NCBI GenBank assembly: GCA_039881145.1 | Contig: JAYKKI010000052.1 | Location: 15,899,501 to 15,963,500 of the forward strand | Direction of reading: 5' to 3' | Origin: Druceiella hillmani | Taxonomy: Eukaryota; Arthropoda; Insecta; Lepidoptera; Hepialidae | Length of the DNA: 64,000 nucleotides | Shown: positions 36,662-48,859 of the stretch, in pieces | Numbering within the stretch: position 1 is the stretch's first letter | How the letters are laid out: every line of letters starts with the position of its first letter | Translations under genes and position numbers: made by a program | Notes under the pieces: generated by a model | Databases searched by the model: none | The model's input: the letters and a program-made list of their open reading frames with translations, nothing else | Told to the model about the DNA's origin: nothing

Positions 36662-37195
36662 TAAATGTTTTATAGTTTATTTATTTATTTATTGAAAGGC
36701 TCACAAAACAAGTAACAGCCAAGTAGATGTACAATAAAAAGAAAAGGGCATAAAACTAGACTATAACTCTAATTATGTGTACATAAAATAGTCAGAGTAT
36801 TTATGGTTACTCGTGTTATTAAATATATTACAAAATGTATTGATCAATTACTAAACTTAGTATTAACTTAGAATTATATGATTTTCTATATACTGAACAA
36901 AACATTAATTCTATAGTACCTGGTTTTAATTTAGATAATATATTTTGTATTTCCTTTTTAAATGTTAATAATTTCGGATCAAAAATGTCTAACGACGGAT
37001 GTTGAGAAGCAATATCGTTATGTAATCGGCACATTCGAATTATGGGGCTATAAAAAGAGGTATTATTGTTATAAACTTGTAGTACGAATAATCTCTGTAA
37101 TGGTATACGGGATCTGAGTCGAATGTTGAAGTTGAGTAGAGACAGGAGGTAGGGACAATCAACATGCGAATGTATGATTTTATAGTGGAAACAAT
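36662..37195 (-). pseudogene. non-LTR retrotransposon 3' end (LINE ORF2 C-terminus)
   Basis: Minus-strand translation in broken frames gives FHYKIIHSHVDCPYLLSLLN, then FNIRLRSRIP, and later YSPIIRMCRLHNDI.., ending at a stop at 36828. This is the C-terminal tail of jockey/CR1-type LINE reverse-transcriptase proteins ('DCPELLS..NFNVP...NSPI.R'), downstream of the RT domain itself. The 3' end is a (AATA)n-type tail, seen on the plus strand as ttatttatttatttattg at 36678-36696, abutting the last satellite monomer. The 5' part is absent, as is usual for LINE copies. It probably inserted at or near the satellite edge. Clade assignment is uncertain. Confidence 0.7.
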
Positions 37196-37199
37196 TATT

Positions 37200-37720
37200 T
37201 AATAGTGATCATTAATTGTGTTCTAGTTGTTGGGACAAAACCGCTTTTCTAATAAAACTGTTTAATTTAAAAACTTTTTGATTTTATATTGTTTTTAATA
37301 TTATTGATATTTTAATGTTAATATAGATACTGCAAATTCGAATGACGAAATTTGAGAATTATACAAAGATAATTAAATAAAATTTTGATTCCAAAATGTT
37401 AACATCAATCATGAGAAGCCATATTAATTATTTTACAAGGGCATTCACTAGCAGAATAAATAATATTTAAAATCAACAACGCCACAAAGGCATCATGGCG
37501 ATTCGTCGATGTTTAAGAATTCGTACGATCTACTCTTTCTATATTCTCAACCAGGATAACGTAAAGTGAATTTTAAAAGGCGTATAAAGATCTCTGTCTC
37601 TCGTTAGGTCGGCAGAAATCATTATTAAATATGCTCGAATAAACATTGGCAGAACAGTGGAATTAATCACCCCCATGATTAGTACTAAGGTACTTGCGGC
37701 AAATATGCCCCGCGGTGTAA
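37200..37720 (-). other. unassigned region with hydrophobic open frame
   Basis: A minus-strand frame continues from the pogo-like element into this flank (37793-37539). The flank-encoded part has a hydrophobic run (GIFAASTLVLIMGVI) followed by RAYLIMISADLTRDRD. I do not recognise it. It could be a decayed host membrane-protein exon interrupted by the transposon or a chance frame. No splice sites support it. Confidence 0.2.
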
Positions 37721-37722
37721 TA

Positions 37723-40109
37723 AGGCCCACATTTGAAAATTTGCGCTTAAATGATTTTAAACGGAATATAAGTTTACGTACATATAAATACACCTGACAT
37801 AAATAGGCTCGCGTGGCGCTGCCATCGCTGGCGCCGCCATTTTAACAGCAACGAGCCAAACCTCACGAGGAGGAGTGCGTTTACGTAGATTTATGACTTT
37901 TAGTGATTTAAAACCGTAAATTGTTTGTTTAATTATTGTTTTGTATTTTATTAACCTGATACTTGTATCAGTAGGGATGTCATATTGTGGGGAATTTGAA
38001 CCTGTGGTATTTATGTTAGGTTGACCAGTAACCATTGACCAGTAACATAGTATAGGCTTTGCTTGGTTTGAGTACGGTAAAATTATTATTGGTGGAATTT
38101 ATTAGTTTTACTTACATGACACAACCAACATGCCTCAAAAACGAGCTAAATGGTAGGAAGAAAGTTTACGTACAGCTATGACAGTTGCAGAACGAGGTCA
38201 GTTAACGCAACGCGCTGCTGCAGATCGTCATAATATACCACGACAGACACTAAGAAAACACTTGCAGTCGGACAGCACTCTGAAACGTTTGGGACGTTCT
38301 TAAGTCAAAACCAAAAAACAGGAAGAAGACCTCAAGAGGAGGATTATAAGATTGGCAAATATCGGGAAACCGCTATACCCTAAAACCATACGCAGACAAG
38401 CTTTTATTTTTTGTGAAACATACAATTTAAAACATAACTTTAATAGAGATTCTGGCGTCGCCGGCAAAGACTGGTTAAAAATGTTCTTGAAAAGGAATCC
38501 TGACATTGCTAACAGGAAGGCGTAATTTATGAATCTTGCACATGTTCAAAAATTAAATAGATCGATTGTCCAACAGCACTTTGAATAGGTGAAAAAGTTA
38601 TATAACGAATTAGACATTGTTAACCATCCAGAGCGTCTCTATAATACTGATGAAAAGGGCTGTCGCCTAACATTTCACCATCAGCAAACTGTACTGGGAC
38701 AAAAAGGAGCTCGACGTGTTCATTTGATTGCACCTGAACATGTCGAGAAAGTGACAATTGCGATGTGTGTCAACGCTGTCGTAACTGCTATACCTCCGAT
38801 GTTAATATTTAAAAGAAAGAGACAAAAGCCTGAATATAGCGACAACTTGTCAGCCGGATGTTTGATAAAAATGGCTCTGAAGGGCAGTATGACCACAGAT
38901 TTATTTACTAAATTTAAAAAGAACTTATCTAAATACAAATCACGAGGAAAATCGTTGTTGATTTTCGAGGGGAACACGACATTATCCTTTACTCTCTGCA
39001 AAGCAACACGACTCACGAACTTCAGCCTCTCGATAAGTCCATAAACAAGTCGTTTTAACATTATTGGGATCAGGAAATCTTAAGATATATTTATCAAAAT
39101 CCTGAGAGACGCATCACGAAAACCAGTTTTAATGCCATTTTTTCCAAAGTCTGGTCAAAATGTATAAGTCATGAAAATATTGTAAATGGCATTCGGGCTA
39201 CAGGTTTATTCCCTTTCAATCTGGATATATTACCGGACGAAGCATTTGCGCCATCTGTTGTAACTGAAAGGCCACCTTCTGAACTATTTACAGCTGCTTA
39301 AAGCTACGAAGATGAACCGTACTGCAGATCTCAAGTACTGCCCTTTATTACTGATATTTCAGATACTGAAAATTCGGAAGATGAAAATACTAGTCGACCA
39401 ACAAAATTTCAGCCACAAATCATTCCTGTGTCACCACCAAGTTTAAAAGAAAACTGTCAGTGTGCTTCTCAGGACCAGCTAGAACCTCATATAGATGTTA
39501 CACCTACTCCAATTTCTGAACTGGTTGTTGACATCGAAGTCCCTACTAATTCCTTAAGTAAAGAAACATCACAAATATAATTGCGGTTTGATCTGTTAAA
39601 AGTTTATATTCTTTTAAAATAACTCCAAAGTTTCTAAATAAGTATTGTAAAACTTGACGATAATTATTGTTTTTATATAGTTTATGAGAATGAAGATTGA
39701 TTTTATTTTATTATATTTAGTTATGTTTGAAAAGAGTATGACTATTTACAATTGCTGTCTTTATAAAGCTAGGCGGGCAATAAGGCCCAAAATAGTTTTA
39801 TTATGAGGATTATTTTGGAAGATATTTTTTGTTGATTGTGTTATGTTAAATATATTTCCAGGGACAGATTCCGTTGATTATTTTCAGAAAAAAATTATTC
39901 TTTTTTTCGAGCCTTATTATACTGTGATATTTTAATAAAGCCCATTGAAGAAGTTTTTAAAAACTTTAATATTTATTTTATTATTGATCTCTTATAGAAA
40001 TTGAGTTAAGTTTGAATTTCTATGATAAATACATCATTTGTAAAACATAATTCCATGTGTTTTTATTTCTAAATAAACCAAGTATTCAACTTTCAAATTA
40101 GGTGGGCCT
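37723..40109 (+). mobile_element. pogo/Tigger-like DNA transposon, full length
   Basis: The left end 37723-37740 (aggcccacatttgaaaat) is inverted at 40090-40109 (reverse complement aggcccacctaatttgaaag), identical except for a 3-base indel and outer mismatches. Each end is flanked by TA (37721-37722 and 40110-40111), the target duplicated by pogo/Tc1-type elements. The 2387-base element contains a single decayed pogo-type transposase in the plus orientation at 38130-39580. A second, subterminal 'aataaggccca' motif occurs at 39779. It lies between the LINE tail and a hAT element. Confidence 0.85.
38130..39580 (+). pseudogene. pogo-like transposase (HTH + CENP-B-type + DDE_1), inactivated
   Basis: Start chosen at ATG 38130 (MPQKRAKW), followed at once by an in-frame stop where an acidic residue is expected. 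The N-terminal helix-turn-helix reads TQRAAADRHNIPRQTLRKHL. The second DNA-binding (CENP-B-type) part includes KPLYPKTIRRQAFIF and GVAGKDWLKMFLKRNPDIA. The DDE_1 nuclease domain contains YNTDEKG (first catalytic aspartate) near 38645-38665, LLIFEGN where the second aspartate is normally found (D to E), and LQPLDKS in another frame near 39030 (third position). The C-terminal tail is rich in acidic residues and prolines and ends at a stop at 39578-39580. At least three stops and two frameshifts are present. Pogo transposases bind and cut transposon ends; this one is dead. The 151-codon open stretch 38589-39044 is its longest intact piece. Confidence 0.88.
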
Positions 40110-40174
40110 TATATGCCTCTTATATCTTACATATAATATTTTAATTTTTATAGAAGTTGAAACCGAAGACATAC

Positions 40175-43100
40175 ATAGGAACTGATCAGGGGGGCAAGCT
40201 AGGCAAACGCCCAGAGCGAAAAAAAAGAGGAGCGGCAAAATTGAGAGCGGCTGACGACTACCAAAAAAGTAATTTTATGAATTTTGTAATTAATGGAGGA
40301 TAAATAATTATTCGTATATATTAATGAAATAGCCTATTCAGTAAATTATTCACTGACAAACTGCTCATAGTGCTCATGAAGCTGACAAATAAAAGACCAA
40401 AATTGAAAAACTAATTTTAAACGAATTCGATATTATAGCAACACCAGAGTGTCTAATGTCTGTACTACAACTGAATCCAAGTCAAAAACGGGGAATTAAC
40501 GATATATAAGCAAAAATAAGGCTTGCCGTTGGTAGCGTTCACAAAAAACGTTTGGTGGTTTCACATTTCAAATTGAGGGAAGTTCTCTGTTTCTTTCCTC
40601 CATATGTAAATTTGTACACGATTTTCTCAAAAACTACTGAGCCGAATATTTATGTTCAGACATAAGGTTTGGTGGAATCCTGACCTTCCGAAGACATATA
40701 ATATACATTGAAATACTTTGTTTTAACCAACTCATAAAAAAGACTCTCCACTTTGAATTTATTTTTGTGGCAAGTGGTAAAAATAATTGCTTTTTGCACA
40801 AACTGAAACTGAAACAGGTTAGGGTAGTTTCATTATAGGCTAGTTTTGTCAATGATTTTGTTTCCATACATGAAGTGTAGATTTATCACTAGCGAAAACA
40901 TTCCATATATGGAAATGAAAACCGTGACGAAACTACTTATGACTAAATTCCATTAGCCCTTTGTAACTAACATATTTTTTCGTTATTATGAACGTATTAT
41001 TTTTGCAAATTTAAACTTAGGAGAACAATGGTCAATACTCAAGTACTTGCTATTAAAATACAGATGAGAACTTGATTGGGTAGCTACAAATATTGGACCT
41101 ATGTGTACTTACTAGATATTCTGTTTAGAATTAAGACCTGCAAATTTTCAATATAATTATTTTTTATTATTTATATTAATTTTTTGTGTACCTGGCCTTG
41201 CACTTGACTTGCAGCTGTGGAATTCCCCGTCCCATTCTCCGTATTTTTTTGTTATTGTAAAAGGGGATAATCAAAGCGATATCCACCATCCATCAGCATC
41301 AGCAGTAGTATCAGAAAATTTCGATATCCCCATATTGAAATTCTCTTCTAGCAAAAACCCGAAACGTAAAGATTTTCTCACGATTTCTGAGAATACGAGG
41401 AAATTCTCCTGAATTTTTTATCGATTTTGTATTTCTGAAGTGGCAACCCTTTTCGTTTCGTTTATGTTTCGCAGGATTCCCCACCCATGTTGAGAGAAGT
41501 AGTTCGATAGTTTTTAATATATTTTTTTAGAAATAACCTTTTACCCTAGAACGCGACGTTAGGAGGTACCCCAAGTTAATTCGCTTTTAATAAGCAAGAA
41601 TTTGGATTTCATTATTTCATTCATTAAACATCAGGTTTCTGGAGACTCTCGTTTCAGTCACATTGCAATTTGTAAATAGAGTAGTGGTAATAAAATCTAC
41701 AAAGCGATCTAGAATTAAAATGTTTTTCTATTTTATATTTCGTAAGTTAAATTCATACAATAGGTATACGTGAACTCTGAAGGTTCTGAAATGAATAATG
41801 GATATTGGTGACAGATAAATTATGCTAATATAGGAGTGTGTGTATGTGAATTCACTAAGCAAGTACCTACCTACTTATTTATAAACCTATAGTATGTAAA
41901 AACATCATTTACACTTTTCATTGCTAATAATTGTTACCTAATTGTTTGGTTCAAAAACAGTAGATAGATAATATAAAAAATATAGTACCTTTTAATTTTT
42001 TTTAAAATAAGATATAATATATGATTCAAGTCAGGATAAGGAATTATTATTGCAATACAACATATGCAAAAAGTTTGTTTGATTTAGTCAGCCGACTATT
42101 TGTAATTCAATTTTATTAAAAACTCAAGTAGGTGCCTATCCTATTTGTTACTCATATACTTATATTACATCTATTTTAATTTACTATATATTTTTACAGC
42201 ATGGTAAAGCATGCTTACCAGGATACCAATATAAAAAACGAAGGTTCGAAAAAGATGCAGAATGACAAAAGCAAGCAGGGACATTAGAGTTCTTCTTGAA
42301 GAAAGATGAGCTTAACAAACCATAATCACCCACACACCTACAATAAACTGATGTAGTAACTGTAGTCCAGCTTAAAACACGTGATGAAGTTACGCAGAAT
42401 ATAATCTGAGGAACCTGCTGTATCTGGGTCAAACTCCATTACACGTGAAGGTGCTATTGAAAGGGTTTCAGCAGGCTCAACGTTCTTTTTGGATGCCGAT
42501 CCAGCAATGTGGCCCGACTAAACAACAGATGCAAAAAGAATATAGTGAGTAAATAGAAGTTTTACTAGCCCATTGCGTAAATTTCAATTCCCAAGGGACA
42601 ACAATGTTCGAAAGATTACTTCGAGGTATTATAAAAGAAAGCTTAGTAAGTGTGAAGAAATTTTGGGCAATTGGCTTGTGTATTCTGTAGCAAAAAGATT
42701 CGGTATATTGTTTTTGCTGCAAAATATTTAATAAAACCACCATTTTACAAGTCTCAAACTAACAAAAGATATCTTAGAGCAATTATCAGTATTTGAATTG
42801 TCTTTAGAAAACATAAAAGGATAAGGGCACGATAACGGATCTAATATGAAAGATATTCACAGTAGGGTCCAAGCCAGGATAAAAAGCATGTTCCTTGCAG
42901 TAGTCGTTCTTTAAACTTAGTGGTAAAACGACATGCCAAAGTTTTCACTGGAAGCTAGAAAATTTTTTTTAATATTGTGGGAAAGATATACGTTTTCTTT
43001 TCCTCTTCAACATTGAGATGGTCAATTCTTTTGATGAATGTAAAAAGTATTACTCTGAAACCACTTAGTGACACAAGATGAGAAAGTCGAATCGAGGCAA

Positions 43101-44200
43101 TAAACCCACTAAGACATCAAATAGGGCAAATTTACTATGCATTGTTCAGTGTTTACCAAAACACAGATATGGATACCTCTACACAAGATGAAGCTTCGGG
43201 TTTGTCGAATCAAATTAAACAGTTTAAATTTTTATGCTCTGTTATAATTTGGAACGAAACTTTGAATCGGAAAATTCCTGTCAGTAAATTTATGCAAAGT
43301 AAAGATTTTCACTTCACTTTCTGTCATTAAATTAATAAGAAACACCAAAGTTTTCTCCAAAACTTTACGTTCAGATGAGTATTTCACGCAAGTTCTTGAA
43401 GACGCCAAAGCCTTAGCTGTTGAAATCGATTTTGAAGATGTGCCTAAACATCTTGATCTATCCAAAAAAAAGTAGTTTGGTTACGAATATGATGATAAAT
43501 CATTGATCTCCATCAAAAATATAAGATCGTAGTATTTTTTCACATTATGGATACAGCCATAAATTCCTTGAAGTTAAGGTTTTCCTTTTTTATTTTTTTG
43601 TAAAACAGATATGCCTTTAGAGAATTGCCGAAAGCTGAATTGTTAGAACATTGTAAGAAACTCGAGACCATTTTAACCCAAGAGAATATATCTGATATAA
43701 ATGGATTAGAACTTTCAGAGAAGATGCCAGTTCTTTGTATGATTTTAGGTAGTAATTTGTCTCCTCAAGACAAAAAATTTATAACAGATTTAAGATTTGT
43801 TCCAAATATCAGTTTTGCTCTCAGAATTATTTTGACCTTACCATTAACAGCTGCAAATCGTGAAAGATGCTTGTCTAAATTAAGAATAATAAAAATTATC
43901 CGCGTTCCGATATGACCAAAAAAATTATCTGGATTGGCTATGATTTTTTGTAGAACACAAGGTTTGCGATAGTATGAATTTATCAGAAATAATTAAAGAT
44001 TTTGCAGAACAAAAATTGCGAAGAAAATTATTTTAATTACTAAGTAGAGTTTAATATTTTCAGAGAAGTGTTTCAATTTAATTTGTTTATTTTTGAAGAA
44101 TGACTACTTAGGTTTGTGGCTCTACGTAATTATTATGTTGGTTTTTTTATTTAAATAAAATTAAAAAAAATATATTTTTTAGTTTTTTTTTTTTCATTTA
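40175..44200 (+). mobile_element. hAT-type element (MYM/TTF-finger transposase class), decayed
   Basis: The left end near 40175-40260 has 'gatcaggggggcaagctagg', 'caaacgcccagagcg' and 'gagcggcaaaattgag', matching the start of hAT elements whose termini read 'ggggcaa..gccc.ggcggcaaaatt'. A hAT transposase remnant occupies 42200-44040. Between them, 40560-40760 holds an unrelated dispersed-repeat piece ('attttctcaaaaactactga'), and 41209-41412 an open frame that might be the transposase N-terminus. I could not place the right terminal repeat or an 8-bp duplication, so the right boundary is approximate. Confidence 0.55.
42200..44040 (+). pseudogene. hAT-family transposase remnant (zinc-finger MYM-like)
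   Basis: Plus-strand frames in order: LPGYQYKKRRFEKDAE near 42215 and GTLEFFLKKDELNK near 42280 (typical N-terminal region). A zinc-finger (TTF)-like 'VYCFCCKIF' follows near 42705. DNGSNMKD..SRVQARIKS appears near 42835 (catalytic-domain entry). Then come TMHCSVFTKTQI and EASGLSNQIKQFKFLCSVI near 43190-43250, KLIRNTKVFSKTLRSDEYF near 43330, and ELPKAELLEHCKKLETIL.. near 43620. Finally LTAANRERCLSKLRIIK near 43850 and KKLSGLAMIF near 43920 are the hAT dimerisation domain (usual form '..ASCERSFSKLKIIK..RLSGL'). Numerous stops and frameshifts make it inactive. The minus-strand open frames over the same region are shadows. Confidence 0.8.
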
Positions 44201-44459
44201 AACTGCAGGGGAAAACATGTCATTGTAACAAAAGTTACATAAATATAAACCGACTTTATATAATATCTTTTAATCAATCAATTTTAATAAAATGTTTACT
44301 GTTCTCCAAGTTAAAAGATACGTAAGTTGACAAAAAAAATATTATTTCAATCCAATTAGAAGTTTTTGGGAAATTTTTGAACAAACATACATACATAACA
44401 CATTCATTAAATTTGGTATACTCGTTTAGAAACCCTAGAAGACTAGAATATCTGAATGT

Positions 44460-44535
44460 CATACAATTCCAATAATATTACATACATACGGGTCTAATTG
44501 ACCTCCTTTTTTGAAATCGGTTAAAAAATGCACAA
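44460..44535 (+). repeat. lepidopteran dispersed-repeat tail
   Basis: 'acatacatacgggtctaatt' followed by 'gacctccttttttgaaatcg' and 'gttaaaaaa' is a signature of repeats very common in Lepidoptera (usual form 'cgaattgagaacctcctcc...tgaagtcggttaaaaa'). Confidence 0.65.
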
Positions 44536-45610
44536 TCTCTGGATTAACATGCTTATGACTTACAAGGTGCCATTACAAAGGGCAGCAAATATTATATTTG
44601 CCTATAGCGACTAAATATGTAGATCACGCCGTGGACCAACAATATTCATTCATAACCAGCAGATCGTGGAGTTCCACGGTTTAGAGAAGTAGAGGACCCT
44701 TCAGTATCAAGATTTGAGGATCGAAGGTCGAAATTATCATAATGATATATTGTCATGTAAACTGAATACGTGTGCAAAGTTACATAAGGATTGATTAAGT
44801 AGAAGTAGCTGAAAAATCGATCGCAATTCCACATTGTACGGATCGGTGAAGTTAAACAGATCGATTTAATCACTGTAACCAAAAGTGCACTAAATCCGGC
44901 TATGTGAATTGTTTTATAAAGATTATTACACAAAAAAATATATTTTATCCGATTTAGATGTTTACACTATTGTCAAATAGGGAGCCAACCTCAACAAGAT
45001 TAAGCCTTTTTCCTGACTAAGATTTAACCGCCAATTAACTCTTCAGAGAGAAGTTATTGTTATTATTCCCTTTAGAACTCACTTTTCACGATAAAAATAT
45101 AAAAATACATACTAAAATAATTCAATATGTCGCATACGAGCTCCACCCACCTTCCAGTAATAATAAAGTTCATTATTATTTGTTTTTTGATAGAAAAAGT
45201 GATAACTTCACGTTTGTTAACACTTCATACCAAATTTGGATTTTTGCTGAAAGTTTCAATTTCAAATGATTTTATTAATAATTATCTAAACATACTTATG
45301 TATAAATTTATACGCTTTACAACCTTTTATCAAAAGTGTGAAAGACCAAGAAATGTAAAGCACAAATAAGGTATGAAGGCAAGTAGAGGCAACTAACCTG
45401 GAAATCATATCCTTATAACATTCGTTACAATTATTACGTATGCGTTATATGTAATGACATTATATTAAAAATATGTTTGAAATCCCCTATTCGATCTACC
45501 GCAAAAATGCTCTGTCATAATGACACACATAACATGACATAATTTCTACGTAAACAAAGATAATTATTTTAATCAATGCATATAAATGCCAAGCATGCTT
45601 ATTTACAACA
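44536..45610. other. no gene seen
   Basis: A 95-codon minus-strand frame (44933-44646) lies in a slightly less AT-rich stretch containing 'atcgatcgcaa' and 'aacagatcgatttaatcac'. No domain was recognised. The rest is AT-rich. Confidence 0.35.
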
Positions 45611-45615
45611 ATATA

Positions 45616-45650
45616 GAAACACACATTCATGTTACTTGAATGTGTGTTTC
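45616..45650. repeat. perfect inverted repeat, 14-bp arms, 7-base loop
   Basis: Arms 45616-45629 and 45637-45650 (gaaacacacattca / tgaatgtgtgtttc) are exact reverse complements. It sits about 45 bases downstream of the mariner-superfamily stop codon. Confidence 0.95.
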
Positions 45651-45689
45651 GATATAAAAAAAATTGCTAATAAAGTATTTTACTTAAAA

Positions 45690-46895
45690 TATTTATTTTA
45701 TCCAATATATATTTTCAAAAAAACACCGATTTACTTCTATGATATAAGCATTATTAAAAGATAACATAAGAAAAACGCGTTTGCAGAGTGACTGGGGTAT
45801 CCTACTGACTTCGGCTCGAATATTTTCTTTAATTTGTGTCACAGTACTCGGATTTGTTTTGTAAACAACGGATTTTAAGTATCCCCATAAGAAAAAGACA
45901 CATGGGCTTAAATCGGGTGACCTAGGTGGCCACGGTACGGTACCGTTTCGGGATATGTTTTTTTCTGGATCTGACTGCCGTACTGCATTCATGGACACAT
46001 TAGCAGTATGAACCCCGTCTGTGTTTTGGTTGAAGGATGGACTATTCTGTAGTTCTACTCTGAAAAAGTCATTTAACATCTGAGCATATCTCTCCGAATT
46101 CACAGTTACAGTTTGGCCACGTTGATTTTCAAAGAAATAAGGCCCTATGACAGATGCAGACATGGCACACCAGACTGTTACTTTAGGCTTATGTAAAGGC
46201 TCTTGATGCATTTGTCTTGGGTTGTGGACATCCCAGTAACGAAAGTTCTGCTTATTCACATATCTTCCAATGTGAAAGTGAGCTTCGTCACGAAAGAGTA
46301 TGTTGCCCATCCGGGTAGCAGTACGAAATCTCAACAACATCACCTCCGCGTAAGTGTTTCTTAATTCAAAGTCAGAATCGTGTAAATCTTGAACAATTTG
46401 AATTTTATATGGATGGAACTTGAGCTTTTTTCCTATTATTACCTGTAAAGTTGATTTCGGAATTCCCAATATCGATGAACATGTATGCAGTGATAAACGG
46501 GGATTTTCAACGACAGAAACCATAACACGCTCGACATTTTCATCCGTGGCTACCAATGGTGTAGGTCCTGGCCTGGGCTTATTTAATGTTGATCCTGTAG
46601 CTCTGAACCTTGCTATCCATGACTGAATGAAGTTGATCGATGGTCCATCACGTAATCGACGAATACTGTAACGATTATTAAATCGACGGCGTGCTACAGA
46701 CAGCGAAAATCCACTCGAAATGTACGCCTCGACGGCAAAAGCGCGGTGCTCTCCACTCCACTGTTCCATGGCTACTAAAACATCCGCACCGCTTGCGCTT
46801 CTAACGACGCCCCCCGCGCTCTTCTTATGTGTTGCGTTCAGAAACTATGTTTGTTCAAACTTTGAAATCTGCCTCTGGACACTCTGTATTATGAG
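45690..46895 (-). mobile_element. mariner-superfamily transposon, left end not found
   Basis: The transposase gene on the minus strand is followed on its 5' side by 'ctgcctctggacactctgta' ending near 46891. The 'ggacactctgtat' terminus is shared with the right end of the other element of this superfamily at 54758-54770. The opposite terminal repeat was not found below 45690, so the 3' end appears truncated or strongly diverged. Confidence 0.65.
45693..46769 (-). CDS. mariner-superfamily transposase, nearly full length, probably inactive
   Basis: A 358-codon frame from ATG 46769 to the stop at 45693. Residues 1-60 form the N-terminal helix-turn-helix (DUF4817-type: WSGEHRAFAVEAYISSG, ARRRF, FIQSWIARFRATGS). 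Residues 80-125 are a second HTH-like region (LSLHTCSSILGIPKSTLQVI). The DDE nuclease follows: FRDEAHF with first aspartate D161, a DG at 251-252 before HTAN for the second, and WPPRSPDLSPCVFFLWGY at 280-297, where V291 replaces the aspartate usual in 'SPCDFFLWGY'. About six residues that normally precede and follow the second aspartate ('WFQQDGAT') are missing. Family role: cut-and-paste transposition with TA target duplication. The changed third position and the small deletion predict loss of catalysis, although the reading frame is otherwise open, suggesting a fairly recent copy. Confidence 0.85.
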   Translation of the reverse strand: MEQWSGEHRAFAVEAYISSGFSLSVARRRFNNRYSIRRLRDGPSINFIQSWIARFRATGSTLNKPRPGPTPLVATDENVERVMVSVVENPRLSLHTCSSILGIPKSTLQVIIGKKLKFHPYKIQIVQDLHDSDFELRNTYAEVMLLRFRTATRMGNILFRDEAHFHIGRYVNKQNFRYWDVHNPRQMHQEPLHKPKVTVWCAMSASVIGPYFFENQRGQTVTVNSERYAQMLNDFFRVELQNSPSFNQNTDGVHTANVSMNAVRQSDPEKNISRNGTVPWPPRSPDLSPCVFFLWGYLKSVVYKTNPSTVTQIKENIRAEVSRIPQSLCKRVFLMLSFNNAYIIEVNRCFFENIYWIK

Positions 46896-46899
46896 TAAG

Positions 46900-48465
46900 C
46901 GAGCATATCGCCGTGAAGTTATCAATAAACATTGAAACTTTTCAGGCGTAACCGACAGTATTCAGTTTGATGTTATAAAACGCAAGTTTGTTACATTTGC
47001 TATCTCATTTTGTCGTCTAGAAGTACATTTTAAAATACATGAAAAATAAATATTGTAAAAATTTAAAATCGAATACTAGTTTCATGTAATCTAAAATGAA
47101 ATACTGTATTCAGGTTTTTATTTTTGTGGTAACTCCGTAATTAATATATCTCTTTATAACCCAGAAGGTTATTTTGATATTTATTTCAATAACTACGAAC
47201 TGAACAACCACACGTTACGCATTATAAATTCATACTAAATAACAACTAAGTAAAAACAAAACAAATACCTTGTCTTTTAAGAACCATTTGTAAACGCTAA
47301 TGGCGTGTTTATTTAATAAAAATCATTGATTGTATGCATCTAGAACTTAAAATATTGCAAGAGCGCGGATGATTTTTAGTTAAATTGTATAATCTTATAG
47401 ATTATGCTTGTATTATTTTCAATACATTTCTAGGATTAGAAGGAAGAAGGATTCAGGAGGAAGCAAACCTAGATTTTCGATATCATACCTAGCCTCGCCG
47501 CTAAAATCGGGTTACAATTTACACAAAACCATCTGTAAAAAGTTTCACTTCCAAAACAACTCAATTAGTTTTAGAGAATAAACATTTGGCTCAATATATT
47601 TTTGTAGGTACTCTATATTATTATTTTATACTGCAAGCAGGTGAAAAAAAAAAGAAACTAAATAATTATGTATTGTACTCCGTAACCTAGTGACATAAAG
47701 TTTGGAATTTTAACTTAAATATGGTGAATATATAATTACCTAGAGACATAAACAATCAAACTGTGCATGAGAAGACACGTATTCATATGTCGATCAGTTC
47801 CGAAAAACATTTTACGTTAATTGTAGTTCAAAGCAACTGCGTGTTATCGATACGTAGTTGCCTGTTGGACATGATAAAGCAATTGGGTGTTATGTACACG
47901 CAGCATTACTACATATCAAATGCTGTTAGCTGCCGAAATTTCAATGTTAGTGTTTGAGTAGGTATTATAAACTATTTGTTACAGACATCTCTATATCGTG
48001 ACGCAAACTAATGAAGTAGATTTCCATAATTGCCACGTCCTAATATTTATATATCTTTATTTATTAATTTCAGCTAAATTTATTTTTTGTAAAAAAATTG
48101 GAGCTTAGCATCAGAAATGAGCAGAGGTTTAAGAGCAATCAGAGAAATGACATGAAAGACACCAGAAGACGTTCACGCTCTTATCTCTGACGAAACAATT
48201 GTTTTAATTACCAAAAAATGATTCTATTCCGGGATAAAGAGTATTCTGGATTTATCTTCAAGACACAATACACATGTACACCAATTTCATAAAGTTCTGT
48301 TGGAAATACAAAAGTCCGATACTAAACAAATAAAAAAATCACTTTCGCATTTGCAATATTTCAATTGTCATCCTTTCGTTTAAAAATTAAGTAGTTGCAA
48401 TAAATTATAAACACCTATATATAATGAATGTTGGTCAGTTGGTATAGCAAGGATTTTTTTAAATT
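46900..48465. other. no gene seen
   Basis: AT-rich DNA. The 64-codon frame at 47763-47957 has no features. Nothing else is recognised. Confidence 0.4.
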
Positions 48466-48859
48466 CTTATGATTTTTTAATTTGTTTTTAATTCTTGTTA
48501 TTGCGCATGAAAAAAAAATTTTGATTAAATTTTATTATTTCTGATTTTTTATTGTCCAAGATCTTTAAGAGAATATTCGTCTTCCTAATTAAAATATTAA
48601 TTATTCGTTATTGCTGGCAACATAAAAATTATACGCTGTAACATGTACAATTTTTTAATTAAAAAACATGAAAACTGATTTTTAAACAATGATAGTGCAA
48701 AAAAAAAGTATGACAACCTTGTGGAACCTTATATCAAAAATATCTACAATTCACACTCATTCCATGTTTTTTCTATTCCTAAACCCATATAATTGATCAT
48801 TTTTTCGGCCATAGTAAAATAAAACAAGGGTAGTATTTATGATCAAACCGCATTTAGTA

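Noticed and set aside
42184..42743. Minus-strand frames of 82 and 88 codons
   Set aside because: Opposite a plus-strand hAT transposase remnant; they have no features of their own.
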